Shown piece by piece: positions 32,861 through 41,324 of a stretch of DNA of 41,601 bases. Source of the stretch: Spirosoma spitsbergense DSM 19989. GTDB lineage: Bacteria > Bacteroidota > Bacteroidia > Cytophagales > Spirosomataceae. Numbering within the stretch: position 1 is the first letter of the stretch; each line of letters begins with the position of its first letter. The DNA lies in NCBI RefSeq assembly GCF_000374085.1, contig NZ_KB893584.1:1-41601 (forward strand), in the 5' to 3' direction. A program made the translations under genes and the position numbers. The notes under the pieces were generated by a model. It ran no database searches and was not told the origin of the DNA. It was given only the letters and a program-made list of their open reading frames with translations.

Positions 32861-33223
32861 ATGCTTCGTACTTTTCTGTTTACCATCTTCCTCGCAATTG
32901 GATTTTTCGTAGCCGAAGTATATTTTGTTTCACCCTGGCTACACCCTTACTGGAAAATTCTGCTGGTATTTTTCCTAACTGTTTCGTTCCTGACGCATCG
33001 GCTGGTAGATACTGGTTTACAAGGTAATCAGGAACGATTGATCCCCCTGTATCTGGCCGCTACCGTTGCCCGGCTGATACTGTGCCTTGCCTTTGTGGGT
33101 TTCTTTCTGTTCCGCCATGTTGAACAGCGTCGCGTCTTCATTTTGGACTTTCTTGTATTATATATATGTTACACAGGCTTTGAGATTTGGAGCCTTACCC
33201 GTAACTTGCGACGCGATTCATAA
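32861..33223 (+). CDS. AtpI-like small membrane protein at the head of the atp cluster
   Basis: 120 residues with four hydrophobic helices (about 3-20, 27-46, 60-85, 93-112) and a basic C-terminus (RNLRRDS). The position, one base before atpB, and the four-helix layout match the small AtpI-type proteins that precede atpB in many bacteria and assist ATP synthase assembly. Sequence similarity to classical AtpI is too weak to name by eye, so the function is inferred mainly from context. Confidence 0.7.
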   Translation: MLRTFLFTIFLAIGFFVAEVYFVSPWLHPYWKILLVFFLTVSFLTHRLVDTGLQGNQERLIPLYLAATVARLILCLAFVGFFLFRHVEQRRVFILDFLVLYICYTGFEIWSLTRNLRRDS

Positions 33224-33224
33224 A

Positions 33225-34361
33225 ATGGATTGGTTACATCATATGATGCGTTTATCAATTAATAGATTCTTAGTAGTAACGGCACTCATTTTGAGTTCGT
33301 TAGTGGGTGTTCGGGCACAGGAGCACCATCAGGAAGGTGAGCCGGGCGTACCACAGTTAGGTGGAGAGACAGCCGCTAAAGGAAAATTTAATGTCGGTGA
33401 GATGATTATGCACCACATTAAAGATGACTACGGCTGGGAGTTTGCTCACGGTGTTACAGTGCATTTGCCTGTTATTCTTTACTCGGCGGATCGGGGGCTG
33501 GAAATGTTCTCTTCGTCGCACCTGGCACATGGAGAGGTACACGATGGTTACAAGAACGTACACGGTAAAATCCACCGCGTAAATGAAGCCGGTGTTGTGG
33601 ATGAGGAAGCTAAATTTTTCAATTTCTCGATCACCAAAAACGTGGCTTCCCTATTCCTGAGTGCGGCTATTATGTTGCTGGTGTTTACGGCTGTCAGTCG
33701 GGGGTATGCCAAAAACAAAGGCCGGGCACCGTCAGGTATTCAGTCGCTGCTGGAGCCAATTATCCTGTTTGTTCGGGATGAAGTAGCCAAACCAAGCATC
33801 GGCCCCCGTTACGAGAAGTTCCTGCCGTACCTGCTGACGCTGTTCTTCTTTATCCTGATTAACAATCTGCTGGGCCTGTTGCCCGGCTCGGCTAACCTAA
33901 CGGGGAATATCACCGTGACGCTGGTACTAGCTGTTATCACGTTCATAATCGTTACCTTGAGTGGTAACAAAAATTACTGGATGCACATTTTTAAGCCACC
34001 GGGGGTTCCCGTGGCGCTGTTGCCAATCATGGTTCCGGTCGAGATAGTGGGCGTGTTCATGAAGCCTTTATCGCTCATGATTCGACTGTTCGCCAACATT
34101 ACTGCCGGGCACATTATCATCCTGAGTTTGCTGGGCCTTATTTTCATGGCTAACAATTTGGGGGGTATGATGACCAGTCTTTCTATCAGTCCGGTGGTGC
34201 TGGCGTTTACGCTGTTCCTGAACCTGATCGAGATATTGGTGGCTTTCCTGCAGGCGTTCATTTTCACGCTGCTGACGGCCATGTATATTGGTAGTGCGGT
34301 GGAAGAGCATCACCACGAAGCAGATCATGGCATTGGCCATGAAGGAGCCGGAGCCCACTGA
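33225..34361 (+). CDS. atpB: ATP synthase F0 subunit a
   Basis: 378 residues from the ATG at 33225, one base after the previous stop. ATGs at 33243 and 33246 are alternatives that begin a cleaner signal peptide (MRLSINRFLVVTALILSSLVGVRA). Upstream in-frame GTG/TTG codons lie inside the preceding gene and were not used. The long N-terminal extension with a signal peptide and periplasmic segment (~25-130) is normal for Bacteroidota AtpB. The membrane part has the essential arginine in LSLMIRLFANITAGH (Arg ~287) and the last helix LQAFIFTLLTAMYIG. The His-rich tail (EEHHHEADH) is common in the group. Subunit a forms the proton half-channels against the c-ring. Confidence 0.95.
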   Translation: MDWLHHMMRLSINRFLVVTALILSSLVGVRAQEHHQEGEPGVPQLGGETAAKGKFNVGEMIMHHIKDDYGWEFAHGVTVHLPVILYSADRGLEMFSSSHLAHGEVHDGYKNVHGKIHRVNEAGVVDEEAKFFNFSITKNVASLFLSAAIMLLVFTAVSRGYAKNKGRAPSGIQSLLEPIILFVRDEVAKPSIGPRYEKFLPYLLTLFFFILINNLLGLLPGSANLTGNITVTLVLAVITFIIVTLSGNKNYWMHIFKPPGVPVALLPIMVPVEIVGVFMKPLSLMIRLFANITAGHIIILSLLGLIFMANNLGGMMTSLSISPVVLAFTLFLNLIEILVAFLQAFIFTLLTAMYIGSAVEEHHHEADHGIGHEGAGAH

Positions 34362-34468
34362 TTTGAAGTTGTAAGTGATTAACAGTCAGATAATGACTTT
34401 ACCTCAGCCACTTGCACCTTGTACGTTATCACTTGATTAGAATCTTTTGTTTCACGTTTAATAAATAG

Positions 34469-34732
<264 letters not shown>

Positions 34733-34819
34733 TCGGGTCGGCGCAAGCCAATAGTCATCCAAGTACGAGCAGGCTGGTTGCAATAGGCACTGGCATCCCT
34801 GCTCACTAATTTCCCGGAA

Positions 34820-34857
34820 AACGTTCGCCCGTTTGGGGTTGCCGACGGGCGAACGTT
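34820..34857. promoter_or_regulatory. Large hairpin between atpE and atpF
   Basis: Perfect 13-base arms (34820-34832 and 34845-34857; core ACGTTCGCCCGT) with a 12-base loop and no T run. It lies in the unusually long 180-base gap after atpE. It probably protects or processes the mRNA 3' of atpE rather than ending transcription. Confidence 0.65.
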
Positions 34858-34912
34858 AACCAACAAAAGATTGATATAAACTGATAGTACTGATTCAATA
34901 TACGTTAAACAA

Positions 34913-35407
34913 ATGGATTTACTTACCCCCGATCTCGGTCTCTTATTCTGGCAGGTAATAGTCTTTCTGGGCCTGTTTCTGATTCTGCGTGCGTTTGCCT
35001 GGAAACCTATTACGGATAGTCTGCACGAGCGCGAAAATAACATTCAAAGTGCCCTTGATCTGGCCGAGAAAACCCGGCTCGAAATGACAGCACTGAAAGC
35101 CGACAACGAAAAGCTGCTGGTGCAGGCCCGTGCCGATCGTGATATCATTCTGCGGGGTGCCAAAGAGGCATCCGATAAAATGATTGCCGATTCACGCGGC
35201 AAAGCAGAAGCGGAAGGAAAGCGCATTCTGGAGCAGGCCCGCGAGTCGATGAATAACGAACGGCAGGCACTGATTGCACAGATGAAAAAGGAAGTAGTTA
35301 CGCTATCGCTCGACATTGCCGAGAAGGTACTCCGTAAAGAACTGAGTGATAAATCATCGCAGGAGAAATTAGTGAGCGATCTGGTCGCTAACTCGCATTT
35401 AAACTAG
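34913..35407 (+). CDS. atpF: ATP synthase F0 subunit b
   Basis: 164 residues. One N-terminal transmembrane helix (LGLLFWQVIVFLGLFLIL, ~8-26) is followed by a long charged helix (~35-150) that forms the peripheral stalk; the motif FAWKPITDSLHERENNIQSAL is typical. It belongs to the stator linking F0 to F1. There is a single copy here, so a b-homodimer is expected. Confidence 0.95.
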   Translation: MDLLTPDLGLLFWQVIVFLGLFLILRAFAWKPITDSLHERENNIQSALDLAEKTRLEMTALKADNEKLLVQARADRDIILRGAKEASDKMIADSRGKAEAEGKRILEQARESMNNERQALIAQMKKEVVTLSLDIAEKVLRKELSDKSSQEKLVSDLVANSHLN

Positions 35408-35495
35408 TCTGTCAGTTGGATAGTGGTTCAGTCAATCCGTTATTAACTGACTAACCGACTCTCTGATTAACCGACTCCCTAACTGAAATACACTT

Positions 35496-36035
35496 ATGGC
35501 CGTTGCTACTGTAGCCGCCCGTTACGCCAAGTCTCTGCTGGATTTGGCCCAGGAAAAAGGTCTCACTGAGACGATCCACAAGGATATGCAGTTCTTCAAA
35601 GAAACGGTGGCCAAGAGTCGGCCGCTGTTGCTGATGATGAAAAATCCCATTGTCCGGGCAGAAAAGAAGAACAACATTATCAAAGCCGTTTTTGAAGGGC
35701 GACTGAACGCTATGACGATGGCCTTCTTTCAGATCATCGCCAAAAAGAACCGGGAAGCCATTCTGGATGCTATCGCCGAAGAGTTTATCAATCAGTACAA
35801 CCGATTGAATCACATCGAACGGGCGACCATCGTAACAACCGTGCCGCTGACGCCTGTTCTGCGGGAGAAGTTCAAGGCAATGGTGATGAAAACAACCGGC
35901 GGTAAACTGGTTGAACTGGAAGAGAAAATAGACCCCAAACTGATTGGTGGTTATGTCCTGCGTCTGGGCGACCGGCAGGTGGATGAGTCACTCCGCAGTC
36001 AGTTAAACGACCTGCGTCTACAGTTTCTGAACTAA
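35496..36035 (+). CDS. atpH: ATP synthase F1 subunit delta
   Basis: 179 residues of the delta/OSCP family. The N-terminal helical bundle has AARYAKSLLDLAQEKG, and the C-terminal signature is KIDPKLIGGYVLRLGDRQVDESLRSQLNDL. It connects the peripheral stalk to the F1 head. In many Bacteroidota atpA and atpG follow directly, but here a strong terminator follows 20 bases on and the next gene is unrelated. Confidence 0.96.
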   Translation: MAVATVAARYAKSLLDLAQEKGLTETIHKDMQFFKETVAKSRPLLLMMKNPIVRAEKKNNIIKAVFEGRLNAMTMAFFQIIAKKNREAILDAIAEEFINQYNRLNHIERATIVTTVPLTPVLREKFKAMVMKTTGGKLVELEEKIDPKLIGGYVLRLGDRQVDESLRSQLNDLRLQFLN

Positions 36036-36054
36036 GATATCAATGCACTTTCAT

Positions 36055-36092
36055 AAAAAAAGCCGTTCTTCTGTCAGGAGAGCGGCTTTTTT
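36055..36092 (+). terminator. Intrinsic terminator ending the atp cluster
   Basis: AAAAAAAGCCG (36055-36065) pairs with CGGCTTTTTT (36083-36092), with a GC core and T6 tail. It is bidirectional in form, ending atpH on the plus strand and the Uma2 gene on the minus strand. Confidence 0.85.
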
Positions 36093-36108
36093 GATATAAT
36101 AGTCTTGT

Positions 36109-36690
36109 TTACTCAACCGGATAGACAATACCTTCATACATTTCGGCTAGCGGTAATGTCATATCCAGCAGGGGTAAATTAACAACAGTATCTCCGCCCT
36201 CCATGATCTGGTACTTCCAGAAATTTACGTTGCGTTCGAATACTTCTACGCGTTGGTCTGTTTGAGAAACCAGTAGATAGTATAATAACGATGGTATTTT
36301 CGTGTAATGCGGACGCTTGTCATGGAAATCTTTACCATGCGTCGAGTTTGACACCACCTCAATCAGTAAACTTGGTGAATCGACCCATACGGCCATATCA
36401 TTTTCCAGGTCGGCCGGGTCGCAGGTATAGATGATATCAGGGTAAACGTATCGCTGGCCGGTTTTTAGCTTTTGCCGAACGTTTTCAGCAAATACCTGAC
36501 ACCCGTTTTTACGGGCATGAGAATAGAGAACTCTTGATAATGACTGCACAATGATATTATGCCGCTTGGTTGCTCCGGCCATGGCAATGACTTCGCCATC
36601 CCAATATTCATAACGAATTCCTTCGGTTTGCTCGAGTGCTACGTATTCGTCGAATGTGTACGTTTTAGAAGAAGATTGGGCAACAGTCAT
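36109..36690 (-). CDS. Uma2-family (DUF820) putative restriction-endonuclease-fold protein
   Basis: 193 residues. It shows the PF05685 layout: an N-terminal YTFDEYVALEQTEG, then RYEYWDGEVIAM, and the PD-(D/E)xK-like core with YPDIIYTCD (Asp85), LLIEVVSNST (Glu111) and a following DKRPHYTKI (Lys125). The proteins are widespread in cyanobacteria and Cytophagales, often in many copies, with putative nuclease activity of unknown target. No methylase or partner is adjacent. A TAACTTTG element 26 bases upstream suggests its own promoter. Confidence 0.88.
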   Translation of the reverse strand: MTVAQSSSKTYTFDEYVALEQTEGIRYEYWDGEVIAMAGATKRHNIIVQSLSRVLYSHARKNGCQVFAENVRQKLKTGQRYVYPDIIYTCDPADLENDMAVWVDSPSLLIEVVSNSTHGKDFHDKRPHYTKIPSLLYYLLVSQTDQRVEVFERNVNFWKYQIMEGGDTVVNLPLLDMTLPLAEMYEGIVYPVE

Positions 36691-36715
36691 GGTTCCGTAG
36701 CTTTTTTGTGGTAGC

Positions 36716-36723
36716 CAAAGTTA
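36716..36723 (-). promoter_or_regulatory. Putative -7 element of the Uma2 gene
   Basis: The minus strand reads TAACTTTG, matching TAnnTTTG, 25 bases before the start codon. A TTG 15 bases further upstream is a short-spaced -33 candidate. Confidence 0.4.
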
Positions 36724-36754
36724 CCTGTTTTTGGTAAACAATTCATGCGGTTGA

Positions 36755-37669
36755 TTACCACCACTTTTCATACCCTTCTGCCGGTTTCCAGGTCGATTTT
36801 GGCTCGAAATGATGCCAGAGAATAGCCCCCACGGTGCGTAACAGCGTAAATCCCTCATTGGTCCGTTCCCAGCTTTCGTCTTTCTGGTTCTTCGTCATTA
36901 CGCAGTATACATAGTCGCCGTGCGGTGCGTGTACCAGCACTACCTCCGACCGTGCCTGATTCACGGCCCCGTTTTTACAGGCTGTTTTAACGTCCGGTGG
37001 TACCTGCGATAGCCCATCGTTGTCCCAGTACTGCCGCCCCAGGTTTCGATACATTTCGTCGCTGGCAGCGGGGCTGACGGCTTTGCCCTGCCGGATATAG
37101 GTCAGTAAGCTGGCCAGTTCTCGCGGGCTGGTTTGTCCCCAGCCGTACTGCGCCTGATTCGCTTTGCGGCCCGGCGTTCGGGAGTTGACCCGCGTCTGGT
37201 GGAAGCCGTTCGTTTCGAGCCAGTCATTGATGGCGGCACCCCCGCCCGCCAGGGCCTGACACCATAAACTACCCGTATTGTCGCTGACGGTTTCCATAAG
37301 CATCACCACCTCGCTCAGGGGAATTTTGGCCCCGTCTTTCAGGGAGCCGACAATACCATCGTCGTAATGAAGGGAGTCCTTATAGACCAGTTCCTGCCCG
37401 TAGGTAAGTTCACCCTGCTGTATCTTATCGAACAGCCCGCACTGAATCGGGATTTTGACGGTACTGGCGGTTGGGAACAGTGTGTCTGCGTTGATAGCCA
37501 CGGTTTTTCCCGTACGAAGGTTATGGACGTACACGCCCACATCGCCCCGAAAGCTGGCGAAAGCAGTTTTAAGTTTCTGTTCCAACTTCTTATCCGTTTG
37601 GGCAGGTGGCTGGCCGAACGCAGTAGAGAAACAGACAGCGAACAAAACGCAGGTAATGATAAGGCGCAT
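36755..37669 (-). CDS. Class A beta-lactamase-fold serine hydrolase, atypical active site
   Basis: 304 residues, exported (signal peptide ending near AFGQ). The nucleophile motif is STVK (Ser69-Lys72), and SDN is intact at 129-131. The omega loop that normally carries the deacylating glutamate (RxExxLN) reads SRTPGRKAN, so Thr165 takes the place of Glu166. The KTG motif is KNG (232-234). The overall layout fits Beta-lactamase2 (PF13354). With the glutamate missing it is unlikely to be an efficient beta-lactamase. A peptidase, esterase or slow penicillin-binding role is more likely. The start overlaps the stop of the upstream acetyltransferase gene (ATGA-type), so the two are coupled. Confidence 0.88.
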   Translation of the reverse strand: MRLIITCVLFAVCFSTAFGQPPAQTDKKLEQKLKTAFASFRGDVGVYVHNLRTGKTVAINADTLFPTASTVKIPIQCGLFDKIQQGELTYGQELVYKDSLHYDDGIVGSLKDGAKIPLSEVVMLMETVSDNTGSLWCQALAGGGAAINDWLETNGFHQTRVNSRTPGRKANQAQYGWGQTSPRELASLLTYIRQGKAVSPAASDEMYRNLGRQYWDNDGLSQVPPDVKTACKNGAVNQARSEVVLVHAPHGDYVYCVMTKNQKDESWERTNEGFTLLRTVGAILWHHFEPKSTWKPAEGYEKWW

Positions 37670-38139
37670 CAGGAGCTGATTGGTTTAATTGGTTTGACTA
37701 GTTTGTAATGAGACGACCGGAACGATTCCCGTTCGTAAAACCGAATGGTATCCTGCCGTTTTTGGTTCGTGGTCACTTCCAGATTGATGCAGTTTTCCTG
37801 AGAGGCAAGGAATTGTACAGTCGCCACCAGGTCATGACCAATCCCCCGTTGTCGATAATCGGGGTGAACGAATAGTTCCTGAATCTCGCCCACCTTGCCG
37901 CAATGGTGCAGCAAAAACTGCACATGGCAACTAACAAAGCCAATCACTTCGCCGGGCAGTTCGGCAACCAGATAGTAGATAAATGGATTAGCCAGATTAC
38001 GCTCATACACGGCCTGGAAAGCGGTCGTATCTAATGCCATTTCTTCCAGAACACACAAAAAATCATACACAACCGGGGCATCGGTTAGCATGGCCCCCCG
38101 AATTTGTATAGCCGTTTCAGAAGTAGATTGAGCGGTCAT
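37669..38139 (-). CDS. GNAT-family N-acetyltransferase
   Basis: 156 residues. The acetyl-CoA-binding motif A is visible as VHPDYRQRGIGHDLV (R-x-x-G-x-G at 96-101), preceded by the strand GEIQELFV and followed by ENCINLEVTTN and an RFYERESFRSSHYKLVK end, all typical of GNAT enzymes. The substrate is unknown. Its stop codon overlaps the start of the serine hydrolase gene, so they form a two-gene operon. Confidence 0.92.
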   Translation of the reverse strand: MTAQSTSETAIQIRGAMLTDAPVVYDFLCVLEEMALDTTAFQAVYERNLANPFIYYLVAELPGEVIGFVSCHVQFLLHHCGKVGEIQELFVHPDYRQRGIGHDLVATVQFLASQENCINLEVTTNQKRQDTIRFYERESFRSSHYKLVKPIKPISS

Positions 38140-38213
38140 CGTATTTATAGAGAAGCATTCACTGGTGAGAACAGCCGGGGAAGTTCGCTAATTTTCGCTT
38201 TGCCATTCACGGT

Positions 38214-39440
38214 ATGATAAAGAAATTCATTGTATTCCTTTTTAGTGGGTTGGTCATTGCCTGCTCCGGCCCGAAATCGGCAACAGATACGAAGCAAACC
38301 CATACCGATTCCAGTGCTCAGACAGCAGGCATGACTACATACGAAAAAGACCGACAGTTTTTGACGCAGCACCACCCGGATTTGGTTGAACTGCAACTGG
38401 GCAATGCCCGGGCACTGGTTTGTCCGGCTTACCAGGGGCGGGTGATGACGACAACGGCTGATGGGCAGGCCAGTTACGGATGGCTTAATTATGACCTGAT
38501 TACGTCCGGCGAGTTGCTCCCGCACATGAATGCATTCGGGGGTGAAGATCGTTTCTGGCTGGGTCCGGAAGGAGGGCAGTACGCCCTGTTTTTTAGAAAA
38601 GGTGACCCCTTTGACGGTGAGCACTGGCAGACACCAGCGGCCATTGATTCGGAGCCTTTTATCCTTACGAATAAGACAGAAAACTCCGCAACCTTTACCC
38701 GTCAGGTGGCACTCACTAACTACGCTGGCACCCGTTTCGACATTGGTATTGAACGAACGGTGCACCTGCTGGGTAAGGAGGCCATCGAAAACCTGCTGGA
38801 CGTCCAGCCTGATTCGCTTCGGGTAGTGGCTGTTCAATCCGACAATATCATTACAAACCGGGGGAGTCAATCCTGGACGGCTCAAACCGGCATGCCTTCC
38901 ATCTGGATTCTGGGCATGATGAATGCATCGCCCAGCTCCACTATGATCATTCCTTACCGGGAGGGAGCGGGGCAAGCTATTAATGATGGGTACTTTGGCA
39001 AAGTCCCGGCCGATCGGTTACAGTTGGGTAAAACGTCGGCCTTCTTCAAAGCAGATGCTCATTACCGCAGTAAAATTGGTGTTTCGCCCGCGCGGGTAAC
39101 CAACTGGGCCGGGAGCTACGACGCTCAAAGCAAAACCCTAACGCTGGTGACCTATGACTTCGACCCCAGAGACCGGCAGTATGTCAATTCGGCCTGGGAG
39201 CAGCAGAAGGAGCCGTATGCGGGCGATGTGCTCAACGCCTATAATGATGGACCTATGAAGCCGGGGCAGCCCCAAATGGGTCGGTTTTATGAACTCGAAT
39301 CATCATCAACAGCGGCTAAGCTGGCTCCAGGTGCCAGGCAGCGCCACCGGCACACGACTCTTCATGTGCAGGGAACAGCAGCGCAACTGAAGCAACTGGC
39401 AGCCCGTTTTCTGCTTACAGACCTGAACACCCTGCTATAA
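38214..39440 (+). CDS. Lipoprotein with galactose-mutarotase-like fold (DUF6786-like)
   Basis: 408 residues. The lipobox cysteine is residue 17 (LVIAC), so it is a lipoprotein. The body is a beta-rich domain with VCPAYQGRVMTTTADG, NAFGGEDRFWLGPEGG and a late PMGRFYELES-type segment (here PQMGRFYELESSS), as in the DUF6786 lipoproteins that I recall from Bacteroidota, which share the aldose-epimerase-like superfold. The enzyme activity is unproven. It is divergent from the acetyltransferase gene (74 bases). The antisense frame at 38145-38975 is a shadow. Confidence 0.8.
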   Translation: MIKKFIVFLFSGLVIACSGPKSATDTKQTHTDSSAQTAGMTTYEKDRQFLTQHHPDLVELQLGNARALVCPAYQGRVMTTTADGQASYGWLNYDLITSGELLPHMNAFGGEDRFWLGPEGGQYALFFRKGDPFDGEHWQTPAAIDSEPFILTNKTENSATFTRQVALTNYAGTRFDIGIERTVHLLGKEAIENLLDVQPDSLRVVAVQSDNIITNRGSQSWTAQTGMPSIWILGMMNASPSSTMIIPYREGAGQAINDGYFGKVPADRLQLGKTSAFFKADAHYRSKIGVSPARVTNWAGSYDAQSKTLTLVTYDFDPRDRQYVNSAWEQQKEPYAGDVLNAYNDGPMKPGQPQMGRFYELESSSTAAKLAPGARQRHRHTTLHVQGTAAQLKQLAARFLLTDLNTLL

Positions 39441-39479
39441 AAACGGACTACCGTACAGCCTATCCCAGCCGTCAGTTAG

Positions 39480-40130
39480 CTAAAATTCCTGCAACGCGTC
39501 GGATTCAAAGACGTGCTTACCCGTCAAATTCTGCTGGGTCGTTTCCAGCATGGCGTTAGCCACTTTATCCGCTTCAATGCCCCGGTATTTGGCAGGGATA
39601 ATGGGGTTGAAAAGCCGCATGGCTCCGGCTGCAATCCGCTCGCCCAATCGGCTTTCGGTGCGGTTTCCGAACAGGATCGAAGGGCGGAAAATAAGGAGCG
39701 TCGGGTAGTTGAGTATTGTCAGATCACGTTCAACTTCGCCCTTAATCTTGTTGTAAAAAATACGGGAATCCGGATCGGCCCCCATGGCGGTAACGATGGC
39801 AAACTGTTGGGCACCGTTGGCCAGGCCCAACCGCGCAACATCCATTGAATATTGGTAGTCTACTTTTCGGAATGCCTCCTTAGAGCCCGCCTTCTTTATG
39901 GTTGTGCCGAGACAGCAAAAAATATCGTTGGCCTGCGTTAGCAAACCGTTGGGGTTGTTAAAATCGAACTGGATTTGCTGTAGGCGGGGATGCTGCCAGC
40001 TCAATGATTTACGTACCAGCACCTTAACGTTGGAGTAGAAGGTCGAGTCGACGAGATGATGCGTGAGCGAATCACCAATGAGGCCACTGGCACCGAGCAC
40101 CAGCGCCGTTTTCTGTACGGGTAAAGTCAT
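39480..40130 (-). CDS. NAD(P)-binding Rossmann-fold oxidoreductase, HTATIP2/TIP30-like
   Basis: 216 residues of the atypical SDR type. The nucleotide-binding motif is LVLGASGLIG (GxxGxxG at 13-19). The CCLGTT and VTAMGAD segments and a YNKIK (Tyr126-Lys130, YxxxK) catalytic pair follow, then FRPSILFG. The length matches the small HTATIP2-like group. Its substrate is unknown. It is divergent from the MG2-type gene. Confidence 0.9.
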   Translation of the reverse strand: MTLPVQKTALVLGASGLIGDSLTHHLVDSTFYSNVKVLVRKSLSWQHPRLQQIQFDFNNPNGLLTQANDIFCCLGTTIKKAGSKEAFRKVDYQYSMDVARLGLANGAQQFAIVTAMGADPDSRIFYNKIKGEVERDLTILNYPTLLIFRPSILFGNRTESRLGERIAAGAMRLFNPIIPAKYRGIEADKVANAMLETTQQNLTGKHVFESDALQEF

Positions 40131-40157
40131 GGTAACGAAAAGGGATTTCTGCTAATT

Positions 40158-40193
40158 TAGTCGCTTCATGGTCAAATGGCTATGAAGCGACTA
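40158..40193 (+). promoter_or_regulatory. Hairpin covering the start region of the MG2-type gene
   Basis: Perfect 12-base arms TAGTCGCTTCAT (40158-40169) and ATGAAGCGACTA (40182-40193) with a 12-base loop. The loop contains the first ATG (40176) and the 3' arm begins with the second ATG (40182), so folding would hide both. It is a possible translational switch, or a protein-binding site between the divergent genes. Confidence 0.55.
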
Positions 40194-41324
40194 GAAATCT
40201 ATCCTATGCAACCGCTCTTTTTTCGTAAACGCACCCTTTATGTGTTGGTGCCGACCATCTTTCTGACGGCTTTTCGCTATGTAGCCGATGATGGATTCGG
40301 TAAACGGCTGATCACCAATTTCCGGGCCTACTCCCAGCAGCGACCTACCGAAAAAGTATACGTCCAGACCGACCGCGATGCGTACCTGATTGGTGAAACG
40401 ATATGGCTTAAAGGCTATCTGGTGAATGGTACAACGCACGAATCCGACACGGTTAGCCGGGTACTGTACGTGGATCTGGTCGATCCCATAGCTAGCCGGG
40501 TCCGGCTACGGACGCAACTTCGGGCCACGGCGGGGTATGCACCCGGTCAACTGCTGCTGCCCGATTCGCTGGTTGCCGGCACGTACCAACTGCGGGCCTA
40601 CACGAACTTTATGCGTAATGAGCCGGACGCGTATTTTTTTACCAAAACCCTGACGATTCTTTCCGGTAATGGGGATGCGCCCGGCTCACCACCGGGTGCT
40701 GCTGCTCAGGCTATGCGGCCAGCGGCTGCGCCCGTTCAACCCGATGTGCAGTTTTTGCTGGAAGGGGGGCAGCTGGTAGCGGGCATTGAGAGTCGGGTGG
40801 CTTTTAAAGCCATTGGGACAACGGGGCTGGGAGTGCCGGTCAGGGGATATGTGCTGAATACCCGGAAAGACACTGTGACCGGTTTTGCCAGTATTCACCT
40901 GGGTATGGGTTTTTTAACGTTCAAACCAGAAGCCGGGCAGGCATACACTGCCTTTGTGCAGGCGGCTCCGGGAACCGTGGTACCCTATCCAATGCCGGCT
41001 GTACAGGCGCAGGGCGTGGTGATGCAGGTTGATAACATGAGTTCCAAAGAGCAGGTGAAGGTCTACGTACGGCATAACAGGAGCAGTTCCGACGAGGCCG
41101 CTACTCTAACACTCCTGGCCCAGACGCGTGGCCAGCCCATTCACGAAGTGACTATTCCCCTCAATAAAAAAGTGTTGATGGTTCAGTTGCCAAAAAAGGA
41201 ATTTCCGGAAGGAATCGCCCAACTGACCCTGTTTGACGAGACCCATACGCCCGCCTGTGAGCGGCTGATCTTTGTGAACCAGCAGGAACGAATCAACATT
41301 ACCCTGACACCCGACAATGGTTAG
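40176..41324 (+). CDS. MG2-domain surface protein, truncated next to an insertion sequence
   Basis: 382 residues. ATGs at 40176, 40182 and 40206 are possible; the last gives the best signal segment (MQPLFFRKRTLYVLVP). It has an N-terminal membrane/signal helix, then an alpha-2-macroglobulin MG2-like domain with the typical EKVYVQTDRDAYLIGETIWLKGYL and SLVAGTYQLRAYTNFMRN, then further Ig-like domains, ending at RLIFVNQQERINITLTP. Family members known from Bacteroidota continue for several hundred residues, often to a TonB-plug-like domain. Here the frame stops at 41322, and the end of a transposase begins within 10 bases, so the 3' part was probably separated by the insertion. Confidence 0.85.
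   Translation: MAMKRLEIYPMQPLFFRKRTLYVLVPTIFLTAFRYVADDGFGKRLITNFRAYSQQRPTEKVYVQTDRDAYLIGETIWLKGYLVNGTTHESDTVSRVLYVDLVDPIASRVRLRTQLRATAGYAPGQLLLPDSLVAGTYQLRAYTNFMRNEPDAYFFTKTLTILSGNGDAPGSPPGAAAQAMRPAAAPVQPDVQFLLEGGQLVAGIESRVAFKAIGTTGLGVPVRGYVLNTRKDTVTGFASIHLGMGFLTFKPEAGQAYTAFVQAAPGTVVPYPMPAVQAQGVVMQVDNMSSKEQVKVYVRHNRSSSDEAATLTLLAQTRGQPIHEVTIPLNKKVLMVQLPKKEFPEGIAQLTLFDETHTPACERLIFVNQQERINITLTPDNG

Noticed and set aside
33087..33224. Upstream extension of atpB by 46 codons
   Set aside because: It would lie within the preceding AtpI-like gene and lacks an ATG. The ATG at 33225 precedes the normal signal peptide.
38145..38975. Minus-strand frame of 276 codons
   Set aside because: It is antisense to the lipoprotein at 38214-39440, which has a lipobox and a conserved body. 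The minus frame is basic and featureless.
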